Assembly: GCA_002270465.1 (NCBI GenBank)
Contig: NQOF01000002.1
Location: forward strand, 1 to 64,000
Direction: 5' to 3'
Source: Blautia hominis
Lineage (GTDB): Bacteria > Bacillota > Clostridia > Lachnospirales > Lachnospiraceae
DNA length: 64,000 bases
This document shows positions 1 to 8,157 of this stretch, piece by piece (within the stretch, counting starts at the first letter, position 1; each line of letters begins with the position of its first letter). The notes beneath the pieces were generated by a model. The model ran no database searches. It saw nothing but the letters and a program-made list of their open reading frames with translations, and had not been told where the DNA came from. The translations under genes and the position numbers were made by a program.

Positions 1-85
1 TTCTGATTATACTGCCAGAGAACAGAGAATCTAAATAGGAACCACCAGCCCGGCGCCGGGTCATATGCCGGACTTATATGTTTAT

Positions 86-214
86 CTATATAAATCTATA
101 TAATAGGTTATTACACTCCGGTCCACCATACTGACTCATAATATACAAAGCAGCCTTGGCATTCGGAGTCTTAATATTAATCGGATACTGTAATCTCTTC
201 TCATAATTCCACAT
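86..214 (-). pseudogene. cotJC: truncated 5' fragment of spore coat gene cotJC
   Basis: The first 32 codons, from MWNYEKRLQYPINIK to SQYGGPE, match the highly conserved N-terminus of the manganese-catalase-like coat protein CotJC. The full protein is normally about 190 residues. After the GGPE codons the reading frame runs into AT-rich, apparently non-coding sequence and stops after 42 residues. The start lies just after cotJB behind a good ribosome site (GAAAGGAG), so it is the expected third gene of cotJABC. A simple point frameshift does not explain the break, because the following bases do not resemble cotJC in any frame. Insertion of an element at this codon is more likely. The other half of the gene is not in this window. 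Confidence 0.75.
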
Positions 215-232
215 ATTCTAGCAAACTCCTTT

Positions 233-493
233 CTATTCCCAAGGCCACGGCTGCATCACCCAATCCCAGGAGTTGCTGCAGTCATCATCAGCAGTTGCAA
301 TGGTAAGCGGGCCATAGTACATGGCATATTCTTTCAGTGCTTCTTCGCGGATGCGGATTTTATCGCACATAAATTCCATGGCGGACTTGTCATCCGGATG
401 GGTGTCAAGATAGAGGTTCATATCGTTGACAGCAAAGCTGACTTCATTGATCAGCTGCATTAACTGCGCTTTACTGCGTCTGCATTCTTTCAT
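233..493 (-). CDS. cotJB: spore coat protein CotJB
   Basis: An 86-residue protein of the CotJB family, a component of the spore coat made in the mother cell. The diagnostic C-terminal stretch is present: a THPDD segment, then EYAMYYGPLTIATAD and a final WVMQPWPWE. The start chosen is the ATG whose first bases overlap the cotJA stop (ATGA), with GAGAGGTGG upstream; an in-frame ATG 12 codons earlier would lie inside cotJA. Length equals the family norm. It is translationally coupled to cotJA and followed by the cotJC fragment. Confidence 0.88.
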   Translation of the reverse strand: MKECRRSKAQLMQLINEVSFAVNDMNLYLDTHPDDKSAMEFMCDKIRIREEALKEYAMYYGPLTIATADDDCSNSWDWVMQPWPWE

Positions 494-777
494 CGACAGC
501 CACCTCTCTTTCCGCAGAATGGCTTGCACAGTTCAGGGAAGATGGTTCCCATCTGCAGGCCTTTGCAAAGTTCAAATGTTTTTTTGTATTTCTGCATAGG
601 TACATATGCCATGGTAAGCGGCAGCTTATCGGCATGTTCATAGATTGAAGTGTTGTCTACCATATCGCAGTTACAGCCGCAGGGGGTACGGCGGCCGCAG
701 TTGTCCCGGGCCGGCATTTCCCTGTTCGGCGGATAATACGGACGGACGCCCTGATAATTCATTCGACATTTTTCCAT
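490..777 (-). CDS. cotJA: spore coat-associated protein CotJA
   Basis: A 95-residue protein with the CotJA core: LTMAYVPMQKYKKTFEL followed by a GTIFPELCKPF motif near the C-terminus. The N-terminal half is rich in Pro, Tyr and Cys and is variable, as is usual for the family. It is the first gene of the cotJ operon and shares four bases with cotJB. Expression is expected late in the mother cell under a sporulation sigma factor, but no clear promoter could be assigned upstream. Its partner cotJC is broken, so the coat complex may be incomplete unless the gene is restored. Confidence 0.82.
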   Translation of the reverse strand: MEKCRMNYQGVRPYYPPNREMPARDNCGRRTPCGCNCDMVDNTSIYEHADKLPLTMAYVPMQKYKKTFELCKGLQMGTIFPELCKPFCGKRGGCR

Positions 778-847
778 ATCTGGTTATCCTTTTTATTTAC
801 TTATACAGTAATATCTTATGAAAGAAAGCATAAAATGTTAAATATTC

Positions 848-876
848 TTTACGCTGAAGCGCTAAAATGGTATAAT
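848..876 (+). promoter_or_regulatory. sigma-A type promoter for the phenylacetate-CoA ligase gene
   Basis: TTTACG at the -35 position and a consensus TATAAT at -10 are separated by 17 bases. The transcript would have a leader of about 110 bases that includes a small GGACC/GGTCC hairpin at 924-945. Confidence 0.6.
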
Positions 877-991
877 AACAAAAACGAGCCGCTGCGGGAC
901 AGGTTTCGGCGGCAGGCGTGTCAGGACCCAAACAATATATGGTCCGGGATGTTGTTTTTATAGTAAAATGGATGGAAAGGAATTTACAGTA

Positions 992-2293
992 ATGGAGAAT
1001 TATTATCAGCCGGAAGTCGAATGTGCCTCAAGAGAGCAGATTCGGGAGTGGCAGGACGAGCGCCTGGCAAAACAGGTAAAGCATGTATATGACAACGTGC
1101 CCTATTACAGAGCGAAAATGGAAGAAAAAGGCATAGTGCCTGAGGATATCAAATCCGTGGATGACTTACATAAGCTTCCCTTCTTGACAAAAGAAGACCT
1201 GCGCGAGGCATATCCCTACGGACTGCTGGCAGTCCCTCTCTCTGATTGTGTGCGTATTCAGTCAACCAGCGGCACTACGGGCAGAAGAGTGGTGGCATTT
1301 TATACCCAGCATGATTTGGATCTGTGGGATGACTGCTGCGCCAGAGCGATCATGGCTGCAGGCGGTACAAGAGAGGATGTGGTACATGTATGTTATGGAT
1401 ATGGACTGTTTACAGGCGGTCCTGGTCTGAACGGCGGTTCCCACAAGGTAGGCTCTCTGACACTCCCTATGTCCTCCGGAAATACGGACAGGCAGATACA
1501 GTTTATGTGTGACCTTGGCTCCACTATCCTCTGCTGCACCCCTTCTTATGCGGCGTACCTGGCAGAAACCATCTGTGAGAGAGGCCTCAGGGACAAGATC
1601 AAGCTGAAAGCAGGTATCTTTGGAGCAGAGGCTTGGAGTGAGGAAATGCGCCGTGATGTGGAGGACAAGCTTGGAATCCGCGCGTATGATATTTATGGCC
1701 TCACAGAGATTTCCGGCCCTGGTGTATCTTTTGAGTGCAGCGCACAGGGTGGTATGCATATTAATGAAGACCATTTTATTGCTGAGATCATTGACCCGGC
1801 CACAGGTGAAGTGCTGCCGGACGGAGAGAAGGGCGAACTGGTATTTACCAGCATTACAAAAGAAGCATTCCCTCTTCTCCGCTACAGGACCAGAGACATC
1901 TGCGTGCTGAACCGTGAAAAATGTTCCTGCGGCAGGACTCATGTGCGCATGTCCAAACCAATGGGCAGAAGTGATGATATGCTCATTGTCAAAGGCGTCA
2001 ATGTATTCCCAAGCCAGATTGAAACCGTACTTCTCAACAAGGGTTATCCGGCTAACTACCAGATCATCGTCAGCCGCGAAAAGAACAGTGACAAGCTGGA
2101 AGTTCAGGTGGAGATGACACCGGAAATGTTCTCAGACTCCATCCGCGAGATCGAAGTGAGAGAGCGGGAGCTGATCGAGGCCCTGAAGTCTATGCTGGGT
2201 ATCTATGCCGTTGTGAAACTGGTTGCGCCCAAGACCATTGCCAGAAGCGAAGGAAAAGCAAAACGTGTGATTGATAACCGCAATCTTTACTAG
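992..2293 (+). CDS. paaK: phenylacetate-CoA ligase family protein
   Basis: A 433-residue adenylate-forming enzyme that activates an aryl acid (phenylacetate or a related aromatic acid) to its CoA thioester with ATP. The ATP-binding motif STSGTTG lies at residues 91-97, YGLTEISGPG at 235-244 and RYRTRD at about 297-302, all typical of PaaK. The second in-frame ATG is chosen as start because GGAAAGGA sits 10 bases before it; the first ATG has no ribosome site. The next gene encodes a tandem ACT-domain protein 17 bases downstream. In anaerobes this pair usually serves aromatic amino-acid fermentation, with the acid arising from indolepyruvate or phenylpyruvate oxidation. The true substrate cannot be read from the sequence. 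Confidence 0.88.
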   Translation: MENYYQPEVECASREQIREWQDERLAKQVKHVYDNVPYYRAKMEEKGIVPEDIKSVDDLHKLPFLTKEDLREAYPYGLLAVPLSDCVRIQSTSGTTGRRVVAFYTQHDLDLWDDCCARAIMAAGGTREDVVHVCYGYGLFTGGPGLNGGSHKVGSLTLPMSSGNTDRQIQFMCDLGSTILCCTPSYAAYLAETICERGLRDKIKLKAGIFGAEAWSEEMRRDVEDKLGIRAYDIYGLTEISGPGVSFECSAQGGMHINEDHFIAEIIDPATGEVLPDGEKGELVFTSITKEAFPLLRYRTRDICVLNREKCSCGRTHVRMSKPMGRSDDMLIVKGVNVFPSQIETVLLNKGYPANYQIIVSREKNSDKLEVQVEMTPEMFSDSIREIEVRERELIEALKSMLGIYAVVKLVAPKTIARSEGKAKRVIDNRNLY

Positions 2294-2310
2294 AAAAAGG
2301 GGGGATTTTT

Positions 2311-2748
2311 ATGACAGTAAAACAGATTTCCGTATTTGTGGAAAATAAACCGGGTATGCTGGCAGAGCTGGCGAACGCTCTGAATGAAAATAAGATCAAT
2401 ATGAGAGCCTTGTCTTTGGCTGAGACCAAAGATTTCGGAATCATCCGCCTGATCTTGGATGATCCCTTTAACGCAGTCAGAGTTTTAAAAGACTGCGGAT
2501 ACATCTGTTCCATCACAAAGGTATTGGCCATAGCCATTTCCAACAAACCGGGAAGCCTTGGAAAGGTGATGCAGATTCTGGGGGATAATCAGATCAATGT
2601 GGAATACACATATGCCTTCACCGCGGGCGTGAAAGATAAAGCATGTATGATCTTAAGAGTAGGTGACAATGAAAAAGCAATCGAAGCCCTGACAAAAAAC
2701 GGTGTGAAACCACTCTGCCAGGATGACCTGGATGAACTGTACAAATAA
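2311..2748 (+). CDS. tandem ACT-domain protein
   Basis: A 145-residue protein made of two ACT domains: residues about 4-65, beginning QISVFVENKPGMLAEL, and about 70-140, beginning VLAIAISNKPGSLGKV. ACT domains bind amino acids or similar small ligands. This stand-alone form commonly follows phenylacetate-CoA ligase in Clostridia and archaea and probably senses an aromatic ligand or regulates the ligase (inference). The ribosome site AAAAAGGGGGG is strong, and the gene is in the same operon as the ligase. Confidence 0.85.
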   Translation: MTVKQISVFVENKPGMLAELANALNENKINMRALSLAETKDFGIIRLILDDPFNAVRVLKDCGYICSITKVLAIAISNKPGSLGKVMQILGDNQINVEYTYAFTAGVKDKACMILRVGDNEKAIEALTKNGVKPLCQDDLDELYK

Positions 2749-2785
2749 TTATATTTAGAAAAAAGATGCTGCTGGATTACTTAAT

Positions 2786-2820
2786 GATATGCCCCTTGTC
2801 AAGAGGACAAGGGGCATATC
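2786..2820. terminator. perfect 15-bp hairpin between convergent genes
   Basis: A perfect 15-bp stem (arm GATATGCCCCTTGTC) with a 5-base loop lies between the ends of two convergent genes. It lacks a long T run on either side, so it may be a bidirectional terminator of moderate strength or an RNA-stabilising hairpin. Confidence 0.65.
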
Positions 2821-2844
2821 AAACAGTAACCGGCGGCATCTTTA

Positions 2845-3369
2845 TTAAACTTCCACAAGCATTCCCTGTACTTTGTCATACCTGCAGTATTTTCCGTTTT
2901 CGGATATAAATGGGAAATAGTCTCCTGTCCGGATGTTTTTTATGTACACAATATTGGTGGCCTTCATATAGACAAAGGAAAATCTCTCATTGGGTGAGGA
3001 GATCCATTCAAAGAGATTCTGTTTGCCATCTTCGGCAAGAACCAGCGAGTAGCCGCCCTCACAGGCATCCAGATGGAAATAGCTCCTCTTTTGTTCACGT
3101 TCCTCTGCGAATACGTGGTCATAGATATAGTCGGAAAATGTATTTTCCACAAATTTCCGAAAGCTTTTCAGATTTAAGACATCTCCGGAATCCTCCACAG
3201 TGATCCTGTCCCCACGCTCCAGACGTGCCCGGAAAACACTGAGGATCTCAACGGCCTGGTTTAGAAACGAAATACTGCTGTACTCCAGCGATTCCAATAA
3301 AGTATCGGTTACTTCCTGTGACAGGACCGAAGATTCCTTGGCCTGCGTATACAATTCATCTGGTGTCAT
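2845..3369 (-). CDS. hypothetical protein, soluble, about 174 residues
   Basis: No family recognised. The protein has a helical N-terminal half (residues about 1-85, acidic, with many Leu and Glu) and a beta-rich C-terminal half containing DYFPFISENGKYCRYD. No signal peptide or membrane segment is seen. The chosen ATG (MTPDELYTQ) has GGAGGG eight bases upstream; a GTG five codons earlier overlaps that ribosome site and is unlikely. It stands alone, convergent with the ACT gene and divergent from the glycerophosphodiesterase gene. Confidence 0.6.
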   Translation of the reverse strand: MTPDELYTQAKESSVLSQEVTDTLLESLEYSSISFLNQAVEILSVFRARLERGDRITVEDSGDVLNLKSFRKFVENTFSDYIYDHVFAEEREQKRSYFHLDACEGGYSLVLAEDGKQNLFEWISSPNERFSFVYMKATNIVYIKNIRTGDYFPFISENGKYCRYDKVQGMLVEV

Positions 3370-3564
3370 AACGTTACCCTCCACTACATGTTTTTAACTA
3401 CCTAAATTCATTATAATATAGAGGGGGAGAAAGTCAAGGTTTGCTTTGCAGCATAAATAATTATTTGTATACTTGTGTTTCGGGTATAATATTTGTTAAA
3501 ATAGAAGAAACGGCCAGCGCGGCATCTGTGGGCTGACAGAATCATAGGCGGGAAGTGACAGGGC

Positions 3565-5385
3565 ATGAAGCAGATTTTCAGAAGTATGTTAAGAGCAGTA
3601 AAAAAGAATATGGTAAGTCTTATACTTTTTGAGACAGGTTACAGGACGGCATCCTTTCTGCTGGTGATGCACGCTGTCTCCGCTGCAGTCAATTACTCAC
3701 TGAAAGCACAGAACTTCAGTTACCTCACAGCGGAAAACTATCTGAAATTTCTGGCAAGTCCTCTGTCCATTGTGCTGCTGCTGGGGATTCTGGTGCTTAT
3801 CCTTTTATTGTTTTTGATAGAGATTTCTGCCCTCCTGTCCTGTTTCCGCCACTCTTATCAGGGCAGGAAGATTTATATCAGTGATATGCTCATTGAAGGT
3901 GTGAAGCGTTCCTGGGATTTTCTGAAAAACAGTCATGTTTCCTGGTTTTTATGTATCATTCTGGCGGCTCCCTTTTTGTCCATGTATTTTCTTATTCGGG
4001 AAATTTCATATATTAGGGTTCTGGAATTTACGGCCAGACAAATCTATAAAGTGATAAGGCCGCACTGGATCTTGTATGGCCTTTTGGGGATCATACTGTT
4101 GGTCTCCTTCTTATTTATCTTTTCCCTGCCTTACTGTCTTTTAGAGGAGCAGAAGAGTATTAAGGGAATGAAGGATGGTCTCAGGCTGCTGAAAAAGCAG
4201 TGGAAAAAAACGCTTGGCGGATTTGTCCTGCTTCATATAGGAATGCTGGTATTTATCGCTGTGGTCTACGTTCTGGTGCTGGCAGGTATGACCGGGGCTG
4301 CCATGCTTACAAAATCCGGTTCCTCGGTAGTCAGTACCGTGCTCATATACAGCAGCTGGATCGACATGGGCCTTGGAATCTTTGCCGGTGCGGTGCAGCT
4401 GATCTGCAGCCTGGCATTTGTGTATGTGATATATGCCAGATTCCACGTACAGCCCCAGACAGAGGCTGCCATGGAGGCGATCATCCGAAACCATATCTGG
4501 TTTTCAAAAGTGGGCAGGCGTAAGATCGCAGCGGCACTTACCTTGATACTGCTTATGGGAGAGGGGGCTTATCTTGTGGTTTTGGCTTCCTCCCATGACA
4601 GTGTGGTGAGCAGCCAGCTGACTACCATGGGAGTTACGGCCCACCGGGGCGGGGCTTTGATGGCACCCGAGAACACGATAAGCTCTCTGGGCTATACCAT
4701 TGACAGCGGCGCGGATTTTGCAGAGATTGATGTGCAGGAGACAAAAGAGGGGGAGCTGGTGCTGCTTCATGACAACTCCTTGAAGCGGACGGCAGGTGTC
4801 AACAAAAATGTGTGGGAAATGGAATACGCGGAGATTGAAAAACTGGATGCCGGTTCCAGTTTCCATAAAAAGTTCAGAGGTGAAAAAGTCCCCACTCTGG
4901 ATGAGGTTTTAAAATTTTGTAAAGGAAGACTGGACTTAAATATAGAGATTAAGTATAATGGTAAAAATAAGGGCATTGTAAAAAAGGTGGTCAGGGTCAT
5001 CGAACAGAATGGATTTGAAGACCACTGTGTCATAACTTCCATGAATTATGGTTTTCTGCAGCAGGTGAAAAAGGCAAATCCCAATATCAGAACCGGCTAC
5101 ATCATGACCATGACATACGGAAGTGTCTCACGGATCACAGCAGCGGATTTTTTCAGCGTAAAGTACACCTACATTGACGAAGCCTTTGTCAGAGAAGCAC
5201 ATTCCCTGGGTAAAGAAGTTCATGCTTGGACAGTCAATTACCGTGGTGATATCAAGCGCATGATGGATGTGGGAGTGGATAATATCATCACAGATAATCC
5301 GGTTCTGGTGCGAAAGGTCATGAACCGGGAAAGTGAGACGGAGACAGGTTTTTGGGAGCTTATGAAATATGCCCTGAGGATATAA
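3565..5385 (+). CDS. membrane-anchored glycerophosphodiester phosphodiesterase
   Basis: A 606-residue protein with two parts. Residues about 1-345 hold roughly eight hydrophobic segments (the GDPD membrane-domain type common in Firmicutes). Residues about 350-600 form a GDPD TIM barrel with the catalytic TAHRGG and APENT motifs near residue 356, EIDVQ near 388, and a later HDNSLKRT. The enzyme would hydrolyse glycerophosphodiesters, or possibly lipoteichoic-acid polyglycerol phosphate, outside the membrane, releasing glycerol 3-phosphate. It is followed 67 bases later by a SEDS gene, so a role in envelope metabolism is reasonable but unproven. Confidence 0.88.
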   Translation: MKQIFRSMLRAVKKNMVSLILFETGYRTASFLLVMHAVSAAVNYSLKAQNFSYLTAENYLKFLASPLSIVLLLGILVLILLLFLIEISALLSCFRHSYQGRKIYISDMLIEGVKRSWDFLKNSHVSWFLCIILAAPFLSMYFLIREISYIRVLEFTARQIYKVIRPHWILYGLLGIILLVSFLFIFSLPYCLLEEQKSIKGMKDGLRLLKKQWKKTLGGFVLLHIGMLVFIAVVYVLVLAGMTGAAMLTKSGSSVVSTVLIYSSWIDMGLGIFAGAVQLICSLAFVYVIYARFHVQPQTEAAMEAIIRNHIWFSKVGRRKIAAALTLILLMGEGAYLVVLASSHDSVVSSQLTTMGVTAHRGGALMAPENTISSLGYTIDSGADFAEIDVQETKEGELVLLHDNSLKRTAGVNKNVWEMEYAEIEKLDAGSSFHKKFRGEKVPTLDEVLKFCKGRLDLNIEIKYNGKNKGIVKKVVRVIEQNGFEDHCVITSMNYGFLQQVKKANPNIRTGYIMTMTYGSVSRITAADFFSVKYTYIDEAFVREAHSLGKEVHAWTVNYRGDIKRMMDVGVDNIITDNPVLVRKVMNRESETETGFWELMKYALRI

Positions 5386-5452
5386 GACAGCATAAAATGC
5401 AAGGCGTCATTTTAAGAAGGCACGACAGATGTGAGTAAAGTGGAGGAAACAG

Positions 5453-6667
5453 ATGGCATTAAATGTGGCTAAAAAAGCCGGAACAGCAAAAAAGAGAAAA
5501 AGAGGCCAGCCCATAGGCAGATTTGCGAACAGAGTCCGCTACTATGATTTTAATCTGGTGGCAGTGGTTATTCTTCTCACCTGCTTTGGCCTGGTAATGC
5601 TTTACAGTACCAGTTCTTATCTGGCACAGGTAAAGAGGGGCAGTGATATGGCTTATTTTGGGAAACAGGCAGTGATCAGTGCGGTCAGTATTGGCGTTGC
5701 GCTGTGGCTTTCAAGATTTGATTATCATGTGCTGTTTCACCTGTCACCCATTATCTACATGGTATCCATGTTCCTGATGTGTCTGGTTCCCACACCGCTT
5801 GGTGTTACAGTCAACGGTGCAAAGCGTTGGCTGAAATTCGGTCCATCCTGGACACAGTTCCAGCCCTCTGAGATTGCCAAGATAGCTGTGATCACGTTCA
5901 TTCCCTGTCTGATCATCAAGATAGGGCGGAAGATAAAGCAGTGGCAGTCCATGGTCCTGCTATTGGCGGTTGGCGGTGTGCTTGCACTCGGAGCTTTCCT
6001 CTTGACAGATAACCTGAGTACAGGTATTATAATCGGAGCCATCACTGTACTTCTGATATTTATGGCACATCCAAAGATGAAACCGTTTCTGATCAGCGGA
6101 GCCATATTGGGTAGTGTAATTGTGGCTGTGATCATTATCCTGCATATGACACTGGGAAGCGGTGTGGGCAACATTGAGGATTTCCGTCTCCGCCGTATCA
6201 TGGTGTGGCTGCAGCCTGAGCAATATTCTAAGGATGGCGGCTATCAGATCATGCAGGCCCTGTATGCCATCGGCTCCGGGGGATTTTTCGGGAAAGGGCT
6301 TGGCAACAGTGTGCAGAAGCTGGGACCGGTTCCGGAAGCACAGAATGATATGATCTTCTCTATCATCTGTGAAGAGCTTGGGGTGTTTGGCGGGATGATC
6401 GTCCTAGCACTGTTTGGCTATCTTTTGTACCGGCTGTTTTTCATTGCACAGAATGCGCCGGACTTGTACGGTTCCATGATCGTGAGCGGGATATTTTTCC
6501 ACATTGCCCTTCAGGTCATCCTGAATATCTGCGTGGTCATCAACCTGATCCCAACTACCGGAATCACACTGCCTTTTGTCAGTTACGGAGGTACATCTAT
6601 TCTCTTTCTTATGATAGAAATGGGGATTGCCCTAAGTGTATCAAAACAGATAAAATTTGAAACATAG
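5453..6667 (+). CDS. ftsW: FtsW/RodA/SpoVE family peptidoglycan polymerase
   Basis: A 404-residue SEDS glycosyltransferase that polymerises lipid II with a partner class B PBP. A basic cytosolic N-terminus (about 30 residues) precedes about ten membrane segments. Family motifs are present: NGAKRWLKFGP near residue 121, FQPSEIAKIA shortly after, and PTTGITLPFVSYGGTS near the C-terminus. A strong ribosome site (GGAGG) precedes the ATG. Sequence alone does not separate FtsW from SpoVE or RodA; no PBP gene is adjacent. The next operon starts with its own promoter just downstream. Confidence 0.85.
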   Translation: MALNVAKKAGTAKKRKRGQPIGRFANRVRYYDFNLVAVVILLTCFGLVMLYSTSSYLAQVKRGSDMAYFGKQAVISAVSIGVALWLSRFDYHVLFHLSPIIYMVSMFLMCLVPTPLGVTVNGAKRWLKFGPSWTQFQPSEIAKIAVITFIPCLIIKIGRKIKQWQSMVLLLAVGGVLALGAFLLTDNLSTGIIIGAITVLLIFMAHPKMKPFLISGAILGSVIVAVIIILHMTLGSGVGNIEDFRLRRIMVWLQPEQYSKDGGYQIMQALYAIGSGGFFGKGLGNSVQKLGPVPEAQNDMIFSIICEELGVFGGMIVLALFGYLLYRLFFIAQNAPDLYGSMIVSGIFFHIALQVILNICVVINLIPTTGITLPFVSYGGTSILFLMIEMGIALSVSKQIKFET

Positions 6668-6669
6668 AA

Positions 6670-6685
6670 GTAACTGTACAGTTAC
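6670..6685. repeat. 16-bp perfect palindrome GTAACTGTACAGTTAC
   Basis: A perfect palindrome directly after the ftsW stop codon. Its half-site resembles the GTAACTGTTCAG ends of the dispersed repeats at 12.4, 28.3 and 40.7 kb, so it may be a collapsed remnant of that family or a short hairpin in the ftsW 3' end. Confidence 0.5.
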
Positions 6686-6698
6686 CCTTAGAAAAGGG

Positions 6699-6727
6699 TT
6701 GACAAATGGTGGTAAAGAAGATATACT
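6699..6727 (+). promoter_or_regulatory. sigma-A promoter of the fatty-acid synthesis operon
   Basis: A perfect TTGACA and a TATACT are separated by exactly 17 bases, about 100 bases before acpP. The -10 element overlaps the palindromic operator that follows, so a bound repressor would block RNA polymerase. Confidence 0.85.
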
Positions 6728-6742
6728 TTGGTCATCAAAGTA
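6724..6742. promoter_or_regulatory. FabT-like operator overlapping the acpP promoter
   Basis: TACTTTGGTCATCAAAGTA is a perfect inverted repeat with 7-base arms and a 5-base centre. It matches most positions of the FabT (MarR-family) box known from streptococcal fatty-acid genes, of the general form ATTTGATTATCAAAT. Its position across the -10 region fits repression. No MarR-family gene is present in the window. Confidence 0.65.
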
Positions 6743-6820
6743 TTTCAAAAAATCAAATCAGAAAAACAAATTCACAAGATGGATTTGAATAAGATGTATT
6801 TTAAAGGAGAATAAGAAATC

Positions 6821-7054
6821 ATGTTAGAAAAAATGAGAGAAATCATTGCAGAGCAGTTAAATTGTGAAGAAAGCGAAATCAATCCGGAAACAAATTTCAA
6901 GGATGATTTAGGAGCAGATTCTCTGGATTTATTCGAACTGGTTATGGCACTTGAGGATGAGTATTCCGTAGAAATTCCTGCTGAGGAATTACAGGAACTG
7001 ACAACTGTGGGCGCTGTTATGGAGTATCTGAAAAATAAGGGCGTTGAAGAATAA
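6821..7054 (+). CDS. acpP: acyl carrier protein
   Basis: A 77-residue acidic helical protein with the phosphopantetheine attachment motif LGADSLDLFEL; the modified serine is Ser34. It carries growing acyl chains in type II fatty-acid synthesis. The ribosome site AAAGGAG precedes the ATG. It is the first gene of the fab cluster and is followed by a hairpin terminator, which would allow more acpP transcript than that of the downstream genes. Confidence 0.97.
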   Translation: MLEKMREIIAEQLNCEESEINPETNFKDDLGADSLDLFELVMALEDEYSVEIPAEELQELTTVGAVMEYLKNKGVEE

Positions 7055-7080
7055 ATGTAACTGTATAGTGCAGATGGATG

Positions 7081-7124
7081 GAATCTGCCGCGGCGGTCTG
7101 TACTGCCATGGCAGGTTCTATTTT
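7081..7124 (+). terminator. intercistronic terminator after acpP
   Basis: GAATCTGCC and GGCAGGTTC form a 9-bp stem with one G-U pair, followed by TATTTTTA. It probably stops part of the transcription after acpP. Confidence 0.65.
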
Positions 7125-7134
7125 TAAAAATAAT

Positions 7135-7153
7135 TACTTTGAAATACAAAATA
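7135..7153. promoter_or_regulatory. second FabT-like operator before fabD
   Basis: TACTTTGAAATACAAAATA has the same 7-5-7 arrangement as the operator at the acpP promoter, with one mismatch between the arms. It lies between the acpP terminator and the fabD ribosome site, suggesting separate control of fabD onward. Confidence 0.45.
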
Positions 7154-7180
7154 TTCTACAGCCAAAGGAGTTTGAGCCAT

Positions 7181-8122
7181 ATGAGTAAAACAGCATTTAT
7201 ATTTCCGGGCCAGGGAGCACAGTATGTGGGAATGGGCCAGGACTTTTACGATAAAATGCCTGTCTGCAGACAGGTGATAGAGAAAGCAAGCCAGGTTTCC
7301 GGCCTGGATCTCCCCAAGATCTGCTTTACGGAGAATGAGGAGATTCATATTACAGAGTACACACAGATTGCTATGCTGAGCGTGGAAGCTGCCATATTAA
7401 AGGCACTGGAGCAGGAAGGCCTTATGCCTGATGTGAGCGCAGGCTTGAGCCTTGGCGAGTATGGAGCCTGTATCGCATCAGGAGTCCTCTCTTTGGAGGA
7501 TGCCTTCTATGTGGTAAGGAAAAGGGGAATCTTCATGCAGGAGGCAGTGCCCGCAGGCGGCGCCATGTCCGCGGTTATGGGCACAGACGCAGAGGTCATC
7601 GAAAAAGCCTGCCGGGAGACGGAAGGGATCGTCTCCATAGCCAATTACAACTGTCCCGGACAGATTGTGATCACCGGGGAAGAAGGGGCAGTGGCAAAGG
7701 CTTCCGAAAAGCTGAAGGAGCTGGGAGCCAGAAGGATCGTTCCACTGAACGTGTCAGGGCCGTTTCATTCGGCCATGCTGGCAGGAGCCGGAGAAAAACT
7801 GGCAGAGGTCCTACAGAGTGTTGCGGTTGGGGAGCCAAAGATACCCTACGCCACCAATGTGACGGCAGAGTATGTGACAAAAGCTTCCCAGGTAAAGGAG
7901 CTGCTGGTAAGGCAGGTGTCCTCCTCAGTGAAATGGCAGCAGTGCGTGGAGAAAATGATCGCGGACGGAGTGGATACTTTCGTGGAGATCGGACCTGGCA
8001 AGACCTTGAGCGGCTTCATGCGGAAAATCAGCAGGGATGTAAAAATGCTGAATATCCAGACCGTGGAGGATTTTGAAAAAGCAGTGGAAACGCTGAAAAA
8101 CCAGACGGCAGATAGAGAATAG
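7181..8122 (+). CDS. fabD: malonyl-CoA:ACP transacylase
   Basis: A 313-residue acyltransferase that moves malonyl from CoA to ACP. It opens with the family signature FIFPGQGAQYVGMG and has the nucleophile motif GLSLGEY with Ser90; the usual His before the Ser is a Leu, as in many Firmicute FabD proteins. FVEIGPGKTLSGF near the C-terminus is also typical. The chosen ATG follows AAAGGAG at a spacing of 10; in-frame starts further upstream overlap the putative operator and lack a ribosome site. Confidence 0.95.
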   Translation: MSKTAFIFPGQGAQYVGMGQDFYDKMPVCRQVIEKASQVSGLDLPKICFTENEEIHITEYTQIAMLSVEAAILKALEQEGLMPDVSAGLSLGEYGACIASGVLSLEDAFYVVRKRGIFMQEAVPAGGAMSAVMGTDAEVIEKACRETEGIVSIANYNCPGQIVITGEEGAVAKASEKLKELGARRIVPLNVSGPFHSAMLAGAGEKLAEVLQSVAVGEPKIPYATNVTAEYVTKASQVKELLVRQVSSSVKWQQCVEKMIADGVDTFVEIGPGKTLSGFMRKISRDVKMLNIQTVEDFEKAVETLKNQTADRE

Positions 8123-8157
8123 AGGCAGTATGAGCCTGAAAAGTGAGGGAATGTATT

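Noticed and set aside
1262-1942. Minus-strand frame of 226 codons opposite the phenylacetate-CoA ligase
   Set aside because: The plus-strand gene has full domain support; the opposite frame has no family features.
3461-3490. Promoter for the glycerophosphodiesterase gene around the TATAAT at 3485
   Set aside because: The -10 is good, but no -35 with suitable spacing could be fixed, so it was not listed as a feature.
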